Assembly (NCBI GenBank): GCA_036927565.1
Contig: JAYESD010000012.1
Coordinates: 3,410,001 to 3,474,000, forward strand
DNA length: 64,000 nt
Reading direction: 5' to 3'
DNA from: Tuctoria greenei
Lineage: Eukaryota; Streptophyta; Magnoliopsida; Poales; Poaceae
Below, piece after piece: positions 60,370 through 64,000 of the stretch (within the stretch, counting starts at the first letter, position 1; every line of letters begins with the position of its first letter). The translations under genes were made by a program, and so were the position numbers. The notes beneath the pieces are model-generated. The model was not told the DNA's origin, did not search any database, and saw only the letters and a program-made list of their open reading frames with translations.

Positions 60370-63300
60370 CATCTAGCAACAACAGATGTTGAGACTGGAT
60401 CGAAACTCGGTGAAGACTGTCGAAGGAAGTCCCTTCGTGAAGATGTCGGCGAACTGCGACGATGTCGGAACGTGCAGGACTCACACCTCCCCGAGAGCCA
60501 CCCGCTCACGAACGAAGTGAAGGTCGATCTCCACGTGCTTCGTGCGCTGATGCTGCACCGGGTTGGTAGAGAGGTAGACGGCGCTGACGTTGTCGCAGTA
60601 GACCAACGTACTCCGGACGAGGGGGGAGTGAAGCTCCTGAAGCAGCTGCTGAAGCCAGGAGGACTCGGCCACGCCGTTAGCCACGGCGCGGTACTCCGCC
60701 TCCGCCTCAGCACTGGAGCGGGACACCACGGGCTGCCGCTTCGAGGACCAGGATATGAGGTTGCCGCCCAGGAAGACGGCGTAGCCGGAGGTGGACCGGC
60801 GGGTGTCCGGGCAACCCGCCCAGTCAGCGTCGGTGTAGACGACCAGCTCGGAGGCAGAGTCGCGCCGCAGAAGAAGGCCGTAGTCATGGGTGCCACGCAG
60901 GTACCGAAGGATCCACTTCACCGCCGTGAGATGCGTCTCCCGCGGATCATGCATGTGGAGACACACATGTTGAACCGCGTAGGAGATGTCCAACCTGGTG
61001 AAGGTGAGGTACTGTAGGGCACCTGCAAGACTCCTGTAAGAGGTGGGGTCGGTGACCGGGGCGCCGTCGGCCGAAGACAGCTTCGCCTGGGTGTCCACGG
61101 GAGTGGAGCACGGCTTGCAATCAGCCATGCCCTCTCGCTCGAGGATATCCAGGCAATACTGGCGCTGGTGGAGGAACAGAGCGCCTGGGCGGTGCTCGAC
61201 CGCAACGCCCAAGAAGTGGTGGAGTTGACCGAGATCCTTCATCGCGAACTCGCGCTGCAGGGCGGAGATCCGTGAGGACAATATCGTCCACGTACAGGAG
61301 GAGGTAGACAGTGTCACCCCCACGCCTGTAGACGAAGAGCGACGAGCGACGTGTCCGACTTAGCCTCGACGAAGCCGAGCGAGGCCAGGAAGGAGGTGAA
61401 CCGGTTGTACCAAGCCCGAGGCGCCTGCTTCAGCCCGTACAGGGACTTGTTCAGCCAGCAGACCAAGTCTGGACGGGCTGAATCAACGAACCCTGTCGGC
61501 TGACTGCAGTACACTGTCTCCGTCAACGTCCCGTGGAGGAAGGCATTCTTGATGTCCAACTGGTGGACAGGCCAAGAATGCGACAGAGCTAGCGACAGAA
61601 CGGTGCGAACCGTCGCCGGCTTCACCACCGGGCTGAAGGTCTCGTCGTAGTCGACGCCGGGACGCTGCGTGAAACCGCGAAGCACCCACCGTGCCTTGTA
61701 CCTCTCAAGAGACCCATCCGCCTTCCTCTTATGTTTGAACACCTACTTGTCTGTGACAACATTGCCACGACCAGGACGGGAAACCAGGTCCCAGGTCCGG
61801 TTGGCTAGCAGGGCCGCATACTCTTCTTCCATAGCCCGACGCCAGTGAGGGTCGGCGAGAGCGCTATGGATAGAAGAGGGGATAGGCGAGATGGGTGACG
61901 AGGCAGGTGGCGAGGAGGTCGAGGACGATAGAACGACCCTGGAGAAGTGCTCCACTGGTCGATGAACACCGGCGACCCGTCGAGTCACCATCGGGTGAAC
62001 GTGACGAGGGTCCCGGTGCAGCAGCGGAGGGTGGTACACCAGATCCTCAGGGCGGGAAGAGGTCGGAGCACCAACCCGCGCTCATCGCTGATAGACGAGA
62101 ACGGGGTCGGTGTACCGCGGTCCAGGGGTCGCGGGTGGTGCGGCTGACGACGTCGGGGACGCCGTCGGGGACACCGGGGCCGCACGTGGCACGACGGGCG
62201 ATGTCGGGGCTGCGCGTGGTGCGGCTGACGACGTCGGGGACACCGGGGCCACGCGCGGCACGTCAGGCGGCGTCGGGGATGCCGGGGCCGCGCGTGGCAC
62301 GGCAGGCGGCGTCAGGGACTCCGGGGCCGCGCGTGGCGCAGCGGACGACGTCGGGGCCGTTGGAGGAACGGCCAGTGGCGGCAAGAACGCCGGAGCCACA
62401 GGAGGCACGACAAGTGGTGTCTGAGACACAGTGGTCGTGTCCGGTGCAGCTAGAGGAAGACCTGCAGAAGGTAAAAAACAAGGTCGTTGGACAGGAGCGG
62501 CCTCAGGGTCAGTAGAAAAAGAGAATCCAACTCGAAGACCGAGTCAGAGGAGGACCCAGCGAAAGGGAAGGAGGACTCGTCGAACACGACGTGTCGGGAG
62601 GCCAAGATACGACGAGTGGTAAGGTCGAGACACCGGTACCCCTTATGATCGGGGGAGTACCCAAGGAAGACACACTGAGTCGAACGAGGCGCGAGCTTAT
62701 GAGGGGCGGTGGCAGAGAGATTAGGGTAGCAAGCGCACCCGAAAACGTGAAGGTGGTTGTAAAGAGGAGGGGTGCCGAACAAAGCGAAATGAGGAGTGGG
62801 AACACTAATCGCCTTAGTAGGAAGGCGATTAATGAGGTAGATAGCAGTGTGAAGGGCCTCCGCCCAGTAGCGAGTAGGAGTGGAAGCCTGAAACATCAGG
62901 GAGCGCATGACATCGTTGGTGGTACGAATCATGCGCTCGGCCTTGCCATTCTGGGGGGAAGTGTAAGGGCAAGACATGTGCAACTGAACCCCATGAGAAA
63001 GCAAGAAGTGACGAAACGTGGAGTTATCAAACTCGCGTCCGTTATCGCACTGGACAGCCCTGATCGTGCACCCAAACTGGGTGGAAACCCAAGCAAAGAA
63101 GTGAGAAAGAGTAGCGAACGTATCGGACTTCTGTCGCAAGGGAAAAGTCCACGAGTAGTGCGAAAAATCATCAACAATCACCAAGTAATATTTAGAGCCA
63201 GAAACACTGAGAACAGGTGAGGTCCACAGATCACAGTGAATCAGATCAAAATGGCGCTCCACATGGGTGACAGAATGGGGAAAAGGAAGCCGAACATGGC

Positions 63301-63990
63301 GACCCAACTGACAAGCATGACACAAAGACTCATGAGAACCCCTGGTATACGAAATCACTGAACTACTGGACAGCTTCGACATAACATCAACACCGGGGTG
63401 GCCAAGCCGAAGGTGCCAAGTAGTCGAAGGAGCTGTCGTAGTCTGGCAAAAAGGCGAGGACGAAGCGGAAGCAGGAAGTCGCATCGTGTATAGGGGTCCC
63501 GAGCTCTCACAGCGGAGAAGAAGACGTTGGGTAGTAAGATCCTTCACAGACAAACCAAGAGGATCGAACTCAATAGAAACATGGTTGTCAGCTGTAAAAC
63601 GAAGAACAGAAAGATGATGAATGATGTCTGGAGCAACAAGAACATCACGAAGACGAAAAGAACCCGACAAACCCGAGTCATCTACTGAGGTGACCGGAAG
63701 AACAGACCCATTCGCAACAACGATAGAGGAAGCAAAAGAAGGGTGGGATGGCTGGGTAGAAGAAAGTATACCAGCGTCAGGGGTGGTGTGGTACGAAGCT
63801 CCGGAGTCCACAACCCACTCAGGGCTGGGTGGTGCGAGACTCACTGTGCTGAAGGAGGACGCGAGCGACTGGCAGCCCCAGGCCGGAGCAGAGTCAGGGT
63901 GTGGCGCCGACGACTCGAGCTGACCAACTAGGTTCCCCGAAGCCCAGTTAGCCAGAGAGGAAGGCCTGACCGCAGAGGAGCCCGGTCCGC
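60370..63990 (-). pseudogene. Copia element 3 pol, disrupted
   Basis: The region before the protease is open to the window edge. Protease: WVVDSGASYHT. GAG-pre-integrase: WHLRLGHPGVDVMSK; zinc finger CHACQLGRH. Integrase: IHCDLWTSPVLSVSG, QCDNGREFD, SPQNGKAERMI (D, D, E intact). The frame is shifted near 62510, and an Ala/Pro/Ser linker with imperfect repeats follows. The reverse transcriptase (61742-61314; HKRKADGSLERYKARW, QLDIKNAFLHG) loses frame after TSL. YVDDIVLT is still encoded but is followed by a 29-nt deletion. RNase H (61260-60481) contains VYTDADWAGCPD and SAEAEAEYRAV, with a two-residue duplication. A CGA-to-TGA stop lies near 60481. Confidence 0.88.
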
Positions 63991-64000
63991 CAGGGGGCAG

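Larger units (their letters stand above)
60195..64000 (-). mobile_element. Ty1/copia element 3, incomplete in the window
   Basis: The 3' LTR lies at about 60195-60353 (TGTTAGACTGCACTTG on the minus strand, like element 2). A purine tract GCGGGGGG adjoins it, and the pol region extends to the window edge. The 5' LTR and gag lie beyond 64000. It inserted in BGAL intron 14. Confidence 0.9.

Overview
This is a plant nuclear window. The gene models carry GT-AG introns, and the repeats are typical of grasses: an Au-type SINE, Stowaway MITEs, RTE and L1 LINEs, Ty1/copia and Ty3/gypsy elements, hAT elements and a SMART/TRIM element. Protein similarity to rice-type orthologues points to a grass (Poaceae). 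I cannot name the species.

Only three host genes are supported. (1) A short intronless minus-strand gene at 1286-1576 encodes signal peptidase complex subunit 1. (2) A divergent five-exon plus-strand gene at 3007-5316 encodes a 211-residue, probably plastid-targeted membrane protein of unknown function. (3) A plus-strand GH35 beta-galactosidase gene of the Arabidopsis BGAL9 / rice BGal6 type starts at 21281. Fourteen exons can be placed, up to 59666, and its 3' end lies beyond the window. Those exons join in frame for 610 codons with no stop and canonical splice sites. The introns are swollen by transposons: intron 7 is about 6.4 kb, intron 10 about 15.1 kb and intron 12 about 11.1 kb.

Layout. 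1-600: internally deleted gypsy remnant. 601-5540: the two small genes. 5540-12950: an L1 LINE split by a TIR element that is itself split by a full-length chromodomain gypsy element (6994-12427, TSD GATGA). 12951-18611: a second L1 LINE holding a 1.0-kb hAT element with an 8-bp TSD. 18612-21280: unclassified sequence, a second related hAT element, a Stowaway MITE and the BGAL promoter. 21281-59666: the BGAL gene. Intron 3 has a Mutator-type MITE and a Stowaway. Intron 7 has an LTR, a 5'-truncated copia element, an ORF1-only LINE-like element and a hAT. Intron 10 has an RTE LINE whose 3' tail received two other LINEs; the sense L1 holds a second ORF1-only element and the antisense L1 holds a nearly intact copia element. 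Intron 12 has a second RTE LINE carrying a copia element, which carries a gag-protease-only LTR element, plus a 268-bp SMART element. Intron 13 has a second copy of the Mutator-type MITE sitting inside a TA microsatellite. Intron 14 begins with a third related copia element that runs off the window.

Target-site duplications let the insertion order be read directly in many places. The most unusual object is the pair of LINE-like elements that encode only a double-zinc-knuckle ORF1 product. They end in a 3' stem-loop plus A-tail like those of the L1 LINEs around them, so they may be 'half-LINE' parasites of L1.
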